From NCBI RefSeq assembly GCF_013391105.1, contig NZ_CP058335.1:2666001-2730000 (forward strand): 64,000 nt of DNA. The letters run 5' to 3'. The stretch comes from Natronomonas salina. GTDB taxonomy: Archaea > Halobacteriota > Halobacteria > Halobacteriales > Haloarculaceae. The notes beneath the pieces are model-generated. The model had not been told where the DNA came from. It did not search any database and worked only from the letters and a program-made list of their open reading frames with translations. This document shows, piece after piece, positions 8,408 through 18,022 of the stretch. A program made the position numbers and the translations under genes. Numbering within the stretch: the stretch's first letter is position 1; each line of letters starts with the position of its first letter.

Positions 8408-10169
8408 TGGACGACCCCGACGTCGTCGTCATCGGCGCGGGCGGTGACGGACCGGCCGCCGCGACCCGCCTCGCCCGCCAGCACGGGCTCGACGTGCTCG
8501 TCCTCGAGGCCGGCGCGTGGCACGGCAACCAGAAGTGGCCACAGCCGCACGCCGATTCAGGTGGCACCGTGAGTACCGACCCCGACGACCTCGACGGGAA
8601 GCTGATGGACGACCAGATCACCCACCGTGAGGCGGACTCCGGCGACCCCACGGCCGGCTACCTTCGGGTCGGCCCGGCCGACCACTCCCGGGCACCGTGG
8701 TTCCGCGACCTCCACCAGAACGCCTTCATCTGGCAGGTGTCGGCCGTCGGCGGGACGACGACCCACTACTTCGGCAACCACCCCCGGGCCTACCCCTACG
8801 CGATCGACGAGCAGGACCACTGGCCCGACGAGGTCTCCTACGAGGACCTCGTCCCGTACTACCAGCTCAACGAGGAGGTCACGAGCACCCAGCAGGCGCC
8901 GATGACCGCCCGCGAGGAGGTGTTCATCGAGGGCGCGAAGAACGCGGGCTACGACATGCTCGACTCGCTGAACGTCACCGAGACCGGGTGGCGGCCGCAG
9001 GCAAACGCCGTCGAGGTACCCGGTCGGGAGACCTCGAACGGCGAGCCGCTGGACTCCGATTACGACGGCTCGTTCAGCTACGACGACGGCTTCCGGGGCG
9101 ACACGCTCGTCGGCGACCACTTCCAGGGAGCGTCGACGCCCGTCGACGCGCCGGTCCGCGAGAAGTCACGCAAGTCCAGCAACGTCGGCTGGGTGCCGCG
9201 CGGGCTCGACACCAACGAGAACGACGACATGGGCAACGTCGCCGTCCGCCCGAACACCTTCGTCACGAACATCAACACCGACGACAGCCTCGGCGGCTCC
9301 GAGGCGACCGGCGTCGACATCCGCGATACCTGGTCCGGCGACACCGACACCATCGAGGCCGACACCGTCGTCCTGGCGGCGGGCTGCATCGAGTCGCCGC
9401 GGCTGTGGCTCAACTCCGGCCTGCCGGACGACGGCTGGGTCGGCAAGGGGCTCACGACCCACTGGTTCGACTGGGTCGTCGGCGTCTACGACGACGAGAC
9501 GGTCGAGTCGATCAACCCGGAGGTCAAGCACATGGACCCGTACGTCGGCCAGAACTCGGCCGTCCGGTTCGACAAGCCCGGCGTCGGCGGCCTCGAGGAC
9601 ATCGGGATGTCCCCGGGACTGGTCTCCTACGCGGACTACCTGTTCACCGAGGCGGGCTACTCGTTCGACACCCCCGTCGACCCCGACGAGCCGTGGGACA
9701 CCCGCGGCTACGTCGTGGGCAAGGAACTGAAGCGGAAGATGTCCAACTACCGGCAGACGAAGGCCATACTGGTCCTCACCGACGACCTGCCCCACCAGGA
9801 CAACGGCGTCTCGCTGTCGGACAACTTCAGCGACGAACACGGCGCCGTCCCGGACGTCCGCTACTCGCCCCACGAGGAGGACGACCGGCGACGCGACGAA
9901 CTCGCCCGCATCGCGGCGAACATCCACAACGAGGCGGGCGCCTCGCACGTCCACCGCTCGGAGTGGCCGCCGCTACTGTTGCACATGCAGTCGTCGATGC
10001 GGATGGGCAAGGTGCTCGACTTCGCCGGCGAGGCGTACAACGTCGACCGGCTGTTCGTCGCCGACCACTCGGCGCTCTCGAACGGCGTCGGCGGTCCCAC
10101 ACCAACACCGGCCAGGCGAACGCGCTCCGCATCGCCGACCACGTGGGCGACCGGTACTTCAGCCGATAG
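8407..10169 (+). pseudogene. GMC-family FAD oxidoreductase, frameshifted near the C terminus
   Basis: A flavoprotein dehydrogenase of the glucose-methanol-choline family. The FAD-binding Rossmann motif (VVIGAGGDGPAAATRLA, residues 6-22), the flavin-domain block VSAVGGTTTHYFGN (about 110) and VVLAAGCIESPRLWLNSG (about 320) are present. The conserved C-terminal active-site block begins as DHSALSNGVGGP, then the frame is lost; the correct continuation HTNTGQANALRIADHVG is found one frame away and stops at 10169. A single missing C in the CCC at about 10098-10100 restores GGPHTNTGQAN. In the given sequence the frame instead runs on to 10236 with a nonsense tail. It may be a recent mutation or an assembly error. 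Confidence 0.8.
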
Positions 10170-10202
10170 CCGGCCGTCGACCCGGGCCGCCTCGCCCCCC
10201 TT

Positions 10203-11003
10203 TCAGTTCCAGGGGGCCTCCTCGAAGTCGACGTAGCGCTTCTCGCGGTCGATGGCGTCGATCTTCGCCTCGTCCTCGTCGTCGAGTTCCAGGTCCCGCG
10301 CCTCGAGGTTCTCGCGGATGTGGGCCTCGGACTCGGACTTCGGGATCGCGACGACGTTCTCCTTGCCGGTCAGCCACGCGAGGCTGACCTGCGCCGGCGT
10401 GGCGTCGTGCTTCTCGGCGACCTCGACCACCTCCGGGATCTCGGACACCTCGCCCTTCGCCAGCGGCGAGTACGCGACCAGCGTGTACCCGTGCTCGCGG
10501 GCGTGGGCTCTGAGCTCGTCCTGCTGGAGCAGCGGGTGGCACTCCACCTGGTGGGCGAACGGCGTCGAGTCCAGGACCTCGAGGGCCTCGTCGAGCTGGT
10601 CGACCCGAAAGTTCGAGAGGCCGATCCGTCGGATCACGCCGTCGTCCCGGAGGTCCTCGAAGGCCGCCAGCGTGTCCTCGGCGGCGTAGGTCCGGATCGG
10701 CCAGTGGACGTACAGCAGGTCGACCACGTCGAGGCGGAGCCGCTCGCGGCTCTCGCGGGCGTGCTCGACGGCCGCGTCGTACGTCAGGTGGTCGGGGCTG
10801 ACCTTCGTCGCCACGAGGACGTCCTCGCGGTCGACGTCGGCGGCCGCGATGCCCTCGCCGACCGCGTCCTCGTTCTCGTAGCCCTCGGCGGTGTCGACGT
10901 GCCGGTAGCCCAGGTTCAGCGCCGTCTCGACGCTCTCCTCGCAGACCACCGGATCGTTGTTCTCGTAGGTCCCGATACCGATCTCGGGGAGGTCGTCCGT
11001 CAT
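10203..11003 (-). CDS. aldo/keto reductase
   Basis: A 266-residue NAD(P)H-dependent reductase with the (beta/alpha)8 AKR fold, reducing aldehydes or ketones to alcohols. The catalytic tetrad is visible: Asp and Tyr in DTAEGYENE (about residues 42-50), Lys in ATKVS (about 70) and His in YVHWP (about 100). The GLSNF block at about residue 128 and the cofactor-binding AIPKSES block near residue 222 are typical. It is convergent with the GMC oxidoreductase, so it is probably a separate unit. The substrate cannot be inferred. Confidence 0.93.
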   Translation of the reverse strand: MTDDLPEIGIGTYENNDPVVCEESVETALNLGYRHVDTAEGYENEDAVGEGIAAADVDREDVLVATKVSPDHLTYDAAVEHARESRERLRLDVVDLLYVHWPIRTYAAEDTLAAFEDLRDDGVIRRIGLSNFRVDQLDEALEVLDSTPFAHQVECHPLLQQDELRAHAREHGYTLVAYSPLAKGEVSEIPEVVEVAEKHDATPAQVSLAWLTGKENVVAIPKSESEAHIRENLEARDLELDDEDEAKIDAIDREKRYVDFEEAPWN

Positions 11004-11035
11004 GGTCCGCCTTGGGCGGCCACGCTACCAGTAGT

Positions 11036-12712
11036 TTACCCCAGCAGCTCGAGGAACCGGTTGGTCCCCTCGTCGGTGCCGGCGACGACGAGTTCGTCGC
11101 TTTCGCGGACCCGGAACTCCGGGGAGAGCTCCGAGAGGACCTCCCCGTCCCGCTCGACGGCGACGACGGTGCAGCCGGTCCGCTCGCGGACGCGGGCGCC
11201 GGCCAGCGTCTCGCCGACCAGCCCCGGCGCCGCCGTGCGGACGACCTCGACGTGGGTGTCCATCGAGACGATGGCCTCGTCCTGCAGCACCTCGCTGGCG
11301 ACCATCCGGCCGCTGACGGTCGCCAGGGAGAGGACGTAGTCGGCGCCCGCGCGGTACGTCTTCCTGACCGCGCCAACCTCCTCGGCGCGGGCGATGATCT
11401 CGGCGTCGTCGGTGAGGTCGCGGACGACAAGCGTCGCGAACTCCGTCTGGGTGTCGTCGGGGAGCGCGAGGATGACCGACTCGGCGTCCTCGACGCCGGC
11501 CTCGGCGAGCACGTCGGGGTCGGTCGCCTCGCCGACCACGTCGACGCCGTCCTTCTCGCGACGGTCGAGGACGGTGTACGAGAGGCCGGCCCGGTCGAGC
11601 CTCGCGGCGACGGTCCGGCCGACCTCGCCGTAGCCGACGACGACCGTCTCGCCCGTCCGGAACCGCCGGAGGTCGCCGACGGTCAGCTCCTTGCAGCGCT
11701 CGAGCTGGGACTCGTCGCCCGTCACCAGGAGGACGGTCCCGCTCTCGAGGGTCCGGTCGGGCGAGGGCGGCGACTCGAACTCCCCGCGGAACCACGCGCC
11801 GACGACGTTGACGCCGAAGCGCTCGCGGATGCCGCTGTCGGCGAGGGTCCGGCCGGCGAGCTCGCTGCCGTGGTGGACGGGCAGCTCCGCGAGGTCGAAG
11901 TCCTCGCCGATCTCGACGGCGTCGCCGAGGTCGGTCGTCACGGCGGTCGTCACCTTCCCGGCCAGCGACCGGCCGAGCAGCTGCCGCGGGGAGACGACGG
12001 TGTCGGCGCCCGCGAGCCGGTGGTACGGCGTGCGGTCGGGCTCCTCGACGACGCTGACGATGCGGACGTCCTCGGCGGCCTCGCGGGCCGCGAGGACGAT
12101 GCTGGCGTCGACGCGGTCGGAGACGTCGGCGACCAGCGCCCGCGCGTCGCCGATGCCGGCGCGGTCCAGACCGCCGACGGATTCCGGGTCGGCGTGGACG
12201 ACCGAGTAGCCGCCCTCGTAGAGCTCCGTCGCCTGCTCGCGGTCCGCCTCGACCAGCACGTAGTCGACGTCGTTGGACTCCAGCTCGGAGATGAGCGTCT
12301 CGGCGCGCGCGGTGTACGAGCAGACGAGGACGTGGTCCTCGAGCGGCTCCTCGAGGGCGTCCGGCGGGGACGTCGACAACGCCTCCTCGAACAGCGGGAA
12401 CAGCAACACCGGCAGCGCGAGGAAGAAGACGCCGACGCCGGTCAGGTCCATCACGATGACCAGCAGGTTCATCTGTGGGCTGGACCACCCCGCCTGGGAA
12501 CCGTAACCCGTCGCGGTGAACGTCTCGACGGTGAACTGCAGCGACTGGAGGTAGGTGTTCGACCTCCCCTCGAACACGTGCATCCCGTAGTGGTAGACGA
12601 CCGAGTACGTCAGGATGAGCGCGGAGATCAACAGGACGTAGTACCCGACCCGCCGCTGGAGGCGACTCACGCCGGCGGGGAAGACGGTGGGCATGCCGTT
12701 CCGAACGGGCAT
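11036..12712 (-). CDS. TrkA-type K+ channel protein with two RCK units
   Basis: A 558-residue membrane protein combining an ion-channel pore with duplicated regulatory domains. Two transmembrane helices (about residues 20-40 and 80-105) flank the pore loop TFTATGYGS, whose TATGYG is a K+ selectivity filter. Two consecutive TrkA-N/TrkA-C (RCK) units follow; the second begins with the nucleotide-binding VVVGYGEVGRTVAARL at about residue 350. The protein should conduct K+ under control of NAD(H) or a nucleotide, central to halophile osmobalance. Start chosen at 12712; an in-frame ATG at 12694 is equally possible. Divergent from the epimerase-like gene. Confidence 0.88.
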   Translation of the reverse strand: MPVRNGMPTVFPAGVSRLQRRVGYYVLLISALILTYSVVYHYGMHVFEGRSNTYLQSLQFTVETFTATGYGSQAGWSSPQMNLLVIVMDLTGVGVFFLALPVLLFPLFEEALSTSPPDALEEPLEDHVLVCSYTARAETLISELESNDVDYVLVEADREQATELYEGGYSVVHADPESVGGLDRAGIGDARALVADVSDRVDASIVLAAREAAEDVRIVSVVEEPDRTPYHRLAGADTVVSPRQLLGRSLAGKVTTAVTTDLGDAVEIGEDFDLAELPVHHGSELAGRTLADSGIRERFGVNVVGAWFRGEFESPPSPDRTLESGTVLLVTGDESQLERCKELTVGDLRRFRTGETVVVGYGEVGRTVAARLDRAGLSYTVLDRREKDGVDVVGEATDPDVLAEAGVEDAESVILALPDDTQTEFATLVVRDLTDDAEIIARAEEVGAVRKTYRAGADYVLSLATVSGRMVASEVLQDEAIVSMDTHVEVVRTAAPGLVGETLAGARVRERTGCTVVAVERDGEVLSELSPEFRVRESDELVVAGTDEGTNRFLELLG

Positions 12713-12795
12713 CGAATCCAAAAGTGGTTCCCCTCGGCGCTCCGCCGACCCGCGCCAGGCCCGCGGTTCTTGTACGTGCAGGGCCAACCGGGAAC

Positions 12796-13455
12796 ATGGA
12801 CCTGCTCGTCACGGGCGGCAACGGATTCATCGGGCGGGAAGTGTGTCGACGGGCCGTCGCCGCCGGCGACGACGTGACGAGCGTCGGCCGGAGCGGTCGT
12901 CCGGACCCCGAGCATCGCGGCCCCTGGGCGGCCGAGGTGACGTGGGTCGCCGCCGACGTCTTCGAACCGCACCGCTGGCGCGAGCACCTCGGGGGCGTCG
13001 ACGCGGTAGTCCACTGCGTCGGCATCGCCCGGGAGCGCCCGAACCAGGGGGCGACCTTCGAGCGGGTGAACGGCGACGCCGCCATCCTGGTCGCCCTGGA
13101 GGCCGAGCGCGCCGGCGCCGACCGGTTCGTCTTCCTCTCCTCGTCGGTGTCGCCGCCGCTGGTCCGCGACGAGTACGTGCGTTCGAAGCGGCGGGCCGAG
13201 GCCGCCGTCGCGGACCTCGACGTCGAGACCGGCGTGGTGCGCCCGGGGCCGGTGTACGGTCCCGACCAGCCGCACTTCCCCCGCCCCGTCGCCGCGGCGC
13301 TGCGCTTCGTGGACGGCCGGGAGACGCTGGCCCGGCAGTTCGAGGACGACCGACCGCTGTCGGTCGAGACCGTCGGGCGGGCGATCTACGACGCCGCCCG
13401 CGGCGACGCGCCGGCGATGCTCGACGCGATCGCGATGCACGAGCGGTACGGATAG
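12796..13455 (+). CDS. NAD-dependent epimerase/dehydratase-like protein
   Basis: A 219-residue extended short-chain dehydrogenase-like protein. It starts MDLLVTGGNGFIGREV, with the cofactor motif GxxGxxG at residues 7-13, and continues with VDAVVHCVGIA and an FVFLSSS strand, as in the NmrA/NDUFA9-type branch. The canonical YxxxK is represented at most by a divergent YVRSK at about residue 135. It is shorter than classical sugar epimerases, so a redox-sensing or quinone-related role is as likely as sugar modification. The ATG at 12796 is preferred because the Rossmann motif begins directly after it. Confidence 0.82.
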   Translation: MDLLVTGGNGFIGREVCRRAVAAGDDVTSVGRSGRPDPEHRGPWAAEVTWVAADVFEPHRWREHLGGVDAVVHCVGIARERPNQGATFERVNGDAAILVALEAERAGADRFVFLSSSVSPPLVRDEYVRSKRRAEAAVADLDVETGVVRPGPVYGPDQPHFPRPVAAALRFVDGRETLARQFEDDRPLSVETVGRAIYDAARGDAPAMLDAIAMHERYG

Positions 13456-13537
13456 CGCGGCCGGACGGCGAGGACCGACGCCGGCCACCGCCCGCCGCGG
13501 CGAGCACTTTTATCGACGTCCGCCCTGGAGACGAGCG

Positions 13538-14332
13538 ATGGACCCCGACCGCTACCTCGACCGCCTCGGCCTGGACCCCGCGGACGGGACGCCGCCGACC
13601 TACGAGACGGTCGCGCGCCTCCAGCGGGCCCACGTCACGACGGTCCCCTTCGAGACGCTGTCGATCACCGGCGACCCGTCCGGCGAGCACTTCGGCGAGG
13701 GCGTCTCGCTGGCCCTCCCCGACCTCCACGAGAAGCTCGTCGAGCGGGAGCGCGGCGGCTTCTGCTTCGAACTGAACGGCCTGTTCGCGTGGCTGCTCGG
13801 CGAACTCGGCTTCGAGGTCGACCGCCTCGCCGCCCAGGTGCTCGACGACGACGGCGACCCGCGGCCGCCGGCCAACCACCACACCGTCCGGGTGACGTTC
13901 GAGCAGCCCTACCTCGTCGACGTCGGCCTCGGGACGCCGAAGATGCGCGAGCCCCTGCCCGTCGGCGGTCGCGTCGGTCCGGACGCGGCGGGCGTCGAGT
14001 GGCGCACCGTCGAGAGCGACCGCCCCGACGCCGACCACGTCCTCCAGACGCGGGGCCCGGCGGCCGACGAGTGGGGCGACCGCTACATCTTCACGGAGAC
14101 GCCGCGGGAGCTGTCCTTCTTCGAGGCGACCTGCGAGCACCTCGCCACGGCGCCGGAGTCGAACTTCACCGGCGACCCGTACGTGAACGTCGGGACCGAG
14201 CGGGGGTACGCGTCGCTGACCGCGGAGACGCTGACGCGCGTCGTCGACGGCGAGGAGGAAGCGGAGGACGTCGCGCCGGACGAGTGGCTAGCGGTGCTCG
14301 AACGGGAGTTCGGGATTCGGGCGGAGAGGTGA
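13538..14332 (+). CDS. arylamine N-acetyltransferase family protein
   Basis: A 264-residue NAT-family enzyme that moves an acyl group from acyl-CoA to an amine through a cysteine thioester. The cysteine-protease-like triad is readable: Cys76 in RGGFCFELNGLF, His114 or His115 in ANHHTVRV and Asp128 in YLVDVGLG. The N-terminal block TVPFETLSI is also diagnostic. NAT genes are scattered among archaea, which suggests spread by transfer, though base composition here matches the host. It follows the epimerase-like gene on the same strand with about 80 bases between them. The natural acyl acceptor is unknown. Confidence 0.9.
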   Translation: MDPDRYLDRLGLDPADGTPPTYETVARLQRAHVTTVPFETLSITGDPSGEHFGEGVSLALPDLHEKLVERERGGFCFELNGLFAWLLGELGFEVDRLAAQVLDDDGDPRPPANHHTVRVTFEQPYLVDVGLGTPKMREPLPVGGRVGPDAAGVEWRTVESDRPDADHVLQTRGPAADEWGDRYIFTETPRELSFFEATCEHLATAPESNFTGDPYVNVGTERGYASLTAETLTRVVDGEEEAEDVAPDEWLAVLEREFGIRAER

Positions 14333-14353
14333 GTCGGCCGCGACCAACCGTCG

Positions 14354-16435
14354 CTACCCGTCGGTGAAGTTCAGCGTCGCCGTCTCCTCCCAGGTCGTCT
14401 CGTCGACGACGGTCAGCGACGACTCGCCGAAGACGTAGAGGTGGTCACCCACGTAGGCGGCCCGCCTGGTCGACCCCTCGGACTCGACCCTGGTCACCTC
14501 CTCGAGACCGCCCTCGTAGCTGAAGACGTAGCCTGAACCCCGGTGCTCCACGTCGACGGCGTCGCCGTCCTCGTCGACGACCGGCCGGACGCTCCGGCCG
14601 CCGTCGGTCGGCAGGAAGAACACGCCGTGGCGGCGGTCCAGCAGGAACGCGTGGTGGCTCTCGGCGACCGCGGAGAACCGCGCGTCGAGGATGCGGTCCT
14701 CCTCGACGGTCGGGTCGGCGGGGTCGGAGACGTCGAAGACGACGAGCTTGACCTTCCCGTCCTCCTCGCCGACGCCGAGGACCCGGTCCTCCGAGAGCGG
14801 GTGGAGGTACGAGGAGAAGCCCGGCAGCTTCAGTTCGCCCTCGACGGTCGGGTTCTCGGGGTCCGAGAGGTCGACGACGTGGAAGGGGTCGATCCGGCGG
14901 AACGTGACGACGTAGGCCTGGTCGTCGACGTACCGCACCGAGTAGATGCGCTCGGTGACGCCCATACCCCGGACGGACCCCGTCACGTCGAGGTCCCCGT
15001 CGAGGACGTAGAGGTCGTTCTCGCTGTCGGTGCCCATCGCGCCCCGGACGGTCGTCGCGATGCGGAACTGCCCCTCGTGTTCGTCCATCGAGAACTGGTT
15101 CAGCGGGGTCCCCGGGACGGAGCCCGTGGCGCCGGCCTCGACGGTCGGCGAGTCGGTCTCGACGCCCTCGACGTCGAAGGCGACGACGCCGGTCCGCTCG
15201 AAGTCGCGCTTGTTTTCTTCGGCCCAGGCCTGCCTCTCCTCCCGAAGGGCCGCGTCGACCTCTCGGCGCTCCTCCTCGGAGAGGCCGGCGCGCCACCGCT
15301 CGATGGTGTGCTCTATCTCGACGCGCTTCGCCCGCGGGCTGAGGTCGTAGTCGCGGATCTCCCGGATGCGCTCGACGGTCTCACCGTCGAGGTGCTCGGA
15401 GCCCTCGGTGACGAGGAACTCCGCCATCAGGTCGGCCTCGTCGACGGGGTCGGGGTAGGTGACGTAGACGGCGTCGGCGGAGACGTGGACGACCGACCGG
15501 CCGGCGGTCCCGACGAAGGACGTCGAGTCGGCCACCGAGCCGTCGGCGGGGTCGAGCAGCGAGACGGTGTAGGTGGTGTCGACCGGCACCGGCCGCGACG
15601 GGTGGTGAACGTCGGTGCAGGGGACCGAGACGCCCTCCATCGGACGGACCGGACAGGGGTTCCGCCGGTCGACGCGGTCCTCGGTGACGAGGTAGACGGT
15701 GCCGGCGTGGAGCCGCGCGGCGACGACGCGGGCCTCGAGGTCCTTCGACCACGTCCGCTCGGGGTTCGACCGGTCGGAGACGTCGTAGCCCGCGAGCGTG
15801 CCGCCGTCGACGACGACCAGCGTGTCGCCCGCCAGCAGTAGGTCGCCGGAGACGTCCAGCCGACCGGCGACCTCGGGGGCCGCCGGGTCGTCGGCGTCGA
15901 TCAGCCGGACGCCCTCGCTGGAACCGGGCCGGTCGTCGGCGCCGCCCCGGGAGCGGTGGTGCGGGCCCTGGCCGTCGGTCGAGTAGTACAGCGTCTCCGC
16001 CGTGGTCTTCAGGACGTCCGGCTCGTCGATGCCCTCGACCTGGACGTTGGTGTCCGAGGCGCGGCGGTCGCCGGCGCTGCCGCCGCCACCGGCGCCGGCG
16101 TCGGTGGGCCTGACTCCACCGGTGTCGGACTCCTCGACGGGCCCGCTGGCCGCCGCGCCGTCGGCCGCGTCGTCCGTGGCGACGCCGACGTCGGCGCCGG
16201 TCCGGGCGCTACTCGCGAAGCCGGCGTGGCGGCCCGTCGCGTCGGCCGCCCGGAGGTACGAGCGGAACTCCTCGGCCGAGTCGAACGTGGACACGCCGGT
16301 GGGATCGTCCGGCTGCGTGCGGTCGTGCGGCTGGGTCTGGACGTCGTCGAGCAGTGCGGCGCCGACGCCGCCGGCCGCGAGGGCGACGGTGAGCAGCGCC
16401 GCGAGCTGCAGCGTCGACAGCGAAACGCGGGACAT
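14354..16435 (-). CDS. secreted beta-propeller domain protein
   Basis: A 693-residue exported protein. An N-terminal hydrophobic segment (LQLAALLTVALAAGGVGAALL, within residues 7-30) acts as a signal or membrane anchor, then comes a long Asp/Gly-rich linker, then a beta-propeller of the archaeal Beta_propel type from about residue 130 to the end, marked by repeated strand-rich blocks such as VVDGGTLAGYDVSD, VVDLSDPENP and VVFDVSDPADP. Such proteins sit outside the cell, but their ligand is unknown. The ATG at 16435 is chosen over a GTG seven codons upstream because it leads directly into the signal. It converges with the NAT gene, 21 bases apart. Confidence 0.87.
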   Translation of the reverse strand: MSRVSLSTLQLAALLTVALAAGGVGAALLDDVQTQPHDRTQPDDPTGVSTFDSAEEFRSYLRAADATGRHAGFASSARTGADVGVATDDAADGAAASGPVEESDTGGVRPTDAGAGGGGSAGDRRASDTNVQVEGIDEPDVLKTTAETLYYSTDGQGPHHRSRGGADDRPGSSEGVRLIDADDPAAPEVAGRLDVSGDLLLAGDTLVVVDGGTLAGYDVSDRSNPERTWSKDLEARVVAARLHAGTVYLVTEDRVDRRNPCPVRPMEGVSVPCTDVHHPSRPVPVDTTYTVSLLDPADGSVADSTSFVGTAGRSVVHVSADAVYVTYPDPVDEADLMAEFLVTEGSEHLDGETVERIREIRDYDLSPRAKRVEIEHTIERWRAGLSEEERREVDAALREERQAWAEENKRDFERTGVVAFDVEGVETDSPTVEAGATGSVPGTPLNQFSMDEHEGQFRIATTVRGAMGTDSENDLYVLDGDLDVTGSVRGMGVTERIYSVRYVDDQAYVVTFRRIDPFHVVDLSDPENPTVEGELKLPGFSSYLHPLSEDRVLGVGEEDGKVKLVVFDVSDPADPTVEEDRILDARFSAVAESHHAFLLDRRHGVFFLPTDGGRSVRPVVDEDGDAVDVEHRGSGYVFSYEGGLEEVTRVESEGSTRRAAYVGDHLYVFGESSLTVVDETTWEETATLNFTDG

Positions 16436-16541
16436 GACCGCCCGTATCCGCCCCACACAAGAAGCAGTACCCTAAGCACAAACGCGCGTTTGACCTATGC
16501 GACGAGGGAGAATATCGGTGGCTGCGGTCGAACGGGACCTC

Positions 16542-17096
16542 TCACCCGAGGAGGTATCGTGTCCACGGATAGCGCTCGACCAGCGGCCGGCCGCCGACAT
16601 CGTACTGCTCGATGTAGGCGTCGAGCCCGAGGATGCGGCCGGCGCCGAAGGCTGCGACCGAGAGGAACACGAGCATGTACGCGAAGTCGCCGTTGATGTA
16701 GCCGTGGGCGACGTCCCAGTTGCCGAGGTAGAACATGAGCATCATGAACGCGCCCCAGAACGCCGCGAGTCGGGTGAGTGCGCCGAACAGGAGCCCCAGG
16801 CCGATGAGGACCTCCCCCCACGGGACGGCGACGTTCACGAAGTCGACGAACCAGCCGGTCTGGCCCATCGAGACGAAGAGGTCGGCGACGGGGCTGCCGT
16901 TCGCCGGCGGCGCGTTCTGGAGGTAGCCGGCGGCGGAGAAGCTGCCGGACAGCACCTTGTCGACGCCGCTCTGGAGGAACGCGAGCCCCATCATCAGCCG
17001 GAGCGCGAGGATGAACCAGACGCTGAGCGTGTGGAGCTTGCCTTCGGCGGTGAACCCGGCGACGGTGCTCCTGAGCCGGACTTCTTTCGAGGACAT
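16542..17096 (-). CDS. DoxX-family membrane protein
   Basis: A 184-residue protein of the DoxX/DoxD type with four hydrophobic segments between about residues 25 and 145. RLMMGLAFLQSGVDKVL near residue 30 and WGEVLIGLGLLFG near residue 95 are typical blocks. Family members include thiosulfate:quinone oxidoreductase subunits, but most haloarchaeal members are uncharacterised. Start set at ATG 17096; a TATA element CTTTATCG lies 28-35 bases upstream, consistent with a leaderless transcript. It stands alone. Confidence 0.85.
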   Translation of the reverse strand: MSSKEVRLRSTVAGFTAEGKLHTLSVWFILALRLMMGLAFLQSGVDKVLSGSFSAAGYLQNAPPANGSPVADLFVSMGQTGWFVDFVNVAVPWGEVLIGLGLLFGALTRLAAFWGAFMMLMFYLGNWDVAHGYINGDFAYMLVFLSVAAFGAGRILGLDAYIEQYDVGGRPLVERYPWTRYLLG

Positions 17097-17123
17097 GACG
17101 TCCGGAGGAACACCGGCCACACC

Positions 17124-17131
17124 GATAAAGG
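17124..17131 (-). promoter_or_regulatory. TATA box of the DoxX gene
   Basis: CTTTATCG on the minus strand, 28-35 bases upstream of the ATG at 17096, the spacing expected for a leaderless haloarchaeal promoter. Confidence 0.55.
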
Positions 17132-17563
17132 TGCGTCCGGGTACACGTCTCAACGTTGCGATAGCCCCGGATTACGGCCCGAACATGTTCGCCGCCAGAC
17201 CCAACGGCCCCGGACGCCAACGGACGAGCGGGCGTCGCCTGGACGAACGGCGCCCCTTGCTCGGCACCGTCGGGACGTCGGGGCGGACCTGGCGTCGGTT
17301 CGCCGCCGCGACCCGATTCGGGGTCCGACACCCCGTTCCTCGTTTTCGGACGTACCGGACGACGGTCCCGGCGCTCAGGGTGGCATCGCTACGCGAGAAC
17401 GAAGAGTAGCCGCCGAAGGGGCGTCGATCACTTGCAGGTGGAAGACGGTATGCTTCGGCGACTATCGATGGTATGGAGGGATACCGTTTAAACACGCCCT
17501 CGCTTTCGAGCGGTGTATCGGTCCGAACCGGAGAACTATGCCGCCGGCCGCCCAGCGGGCGGT
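17132..17563. other. gene-free spacer
   Basis: About 430 bases between the divergent DoxX and thioesterase genes in which I see no convincing gene. GC content is host-like through most of it. Toward the thioesterase there is an AT-rich patch around CCGTTTAAACACG (about 17484-17496) that could be its promoter. Open frames here lack start signals and typical haloarchaeal composition. Confidence 0.5.
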
Positions 17564-17980
17564 ATGGACGACGTCCCCGAGGAGTTCTTCGCACCGCCGT
17601 ACTACGAGACGCTGGGCATCGAGATCACCGACGTCGACGACGGCACCGCCGAGGGACGGCTGCCGGTCGACGAGTCGGTCTCGGCCGCGCCGGGCGAGCC
17701 GGTCGCCCACGGCGGCGCCATCGCCTCGCTGGCCGACTCGGTCGGCTACTGGGCGGCCAGCTCCGCCAACGACTTCGCCGTCACGCCGACGGTCGACCTC
17801 CGCGTCGACTACCTCGCGCCGGCGACAGCGGACCTCCGGGCGGCGGGGACGGCGATCAGGAACGGCCGGAGCGTCGGCACCGTCGACGTCGAGGTGGAGG
17901 CCGACGGCGACGTGGTCGCCACCGCCCGCGGCGTGTTCAAGACGGGCGGCGGCAGCGGCGGCGAGTCGGCGTGGGACTGA
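17564..17980 (+). CDS. PaaI-type hotdog thioesterase
   Basis: A 138-residue hotdog-fold protein likely to hydrolyse an acyl-CoA thioester. The signature HGGAIASLADSVGYWA (about residues 47-62) and the following TPTVDLRVDYL strand are characteristic of PaaI/YdiI-like enzymes, with the His-Gly-Gly near the active site. Start taken at ATG 17564, which gives the usual family length; a GTG at 17513 would add an unlikely tail. It converges with livM of the Liv transporter, and two acyl-CoA synthetases lie within 12 kb, so a role in CoA-ester turnover is plausible. Confidence 0.85.
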   Translation: MDDVPEEFFAPPYYETLGIEITDVDDGTAEGRLPVDESVSAAPGEPVAHGGAIASLADSVGYWAASSANDFAVTPTVDLRVDYLAPATADLRAAGTAIRNGRSVGTVDVEVEADGDVVATARGVFKTGGGSGGESAWD

Positions 17981-18022
17981 CCCCGGACCGTCGCGAACGG
18001 GGTCGGGTGCGGTCCGGCCCCC

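Noticed and set aside
17172-17594. A minus-strand frame of 140 codons in the DoxX-thioesterase gap
   Set aside because: Arg-rich, overlaps the thioesterase start and lacks any motif.
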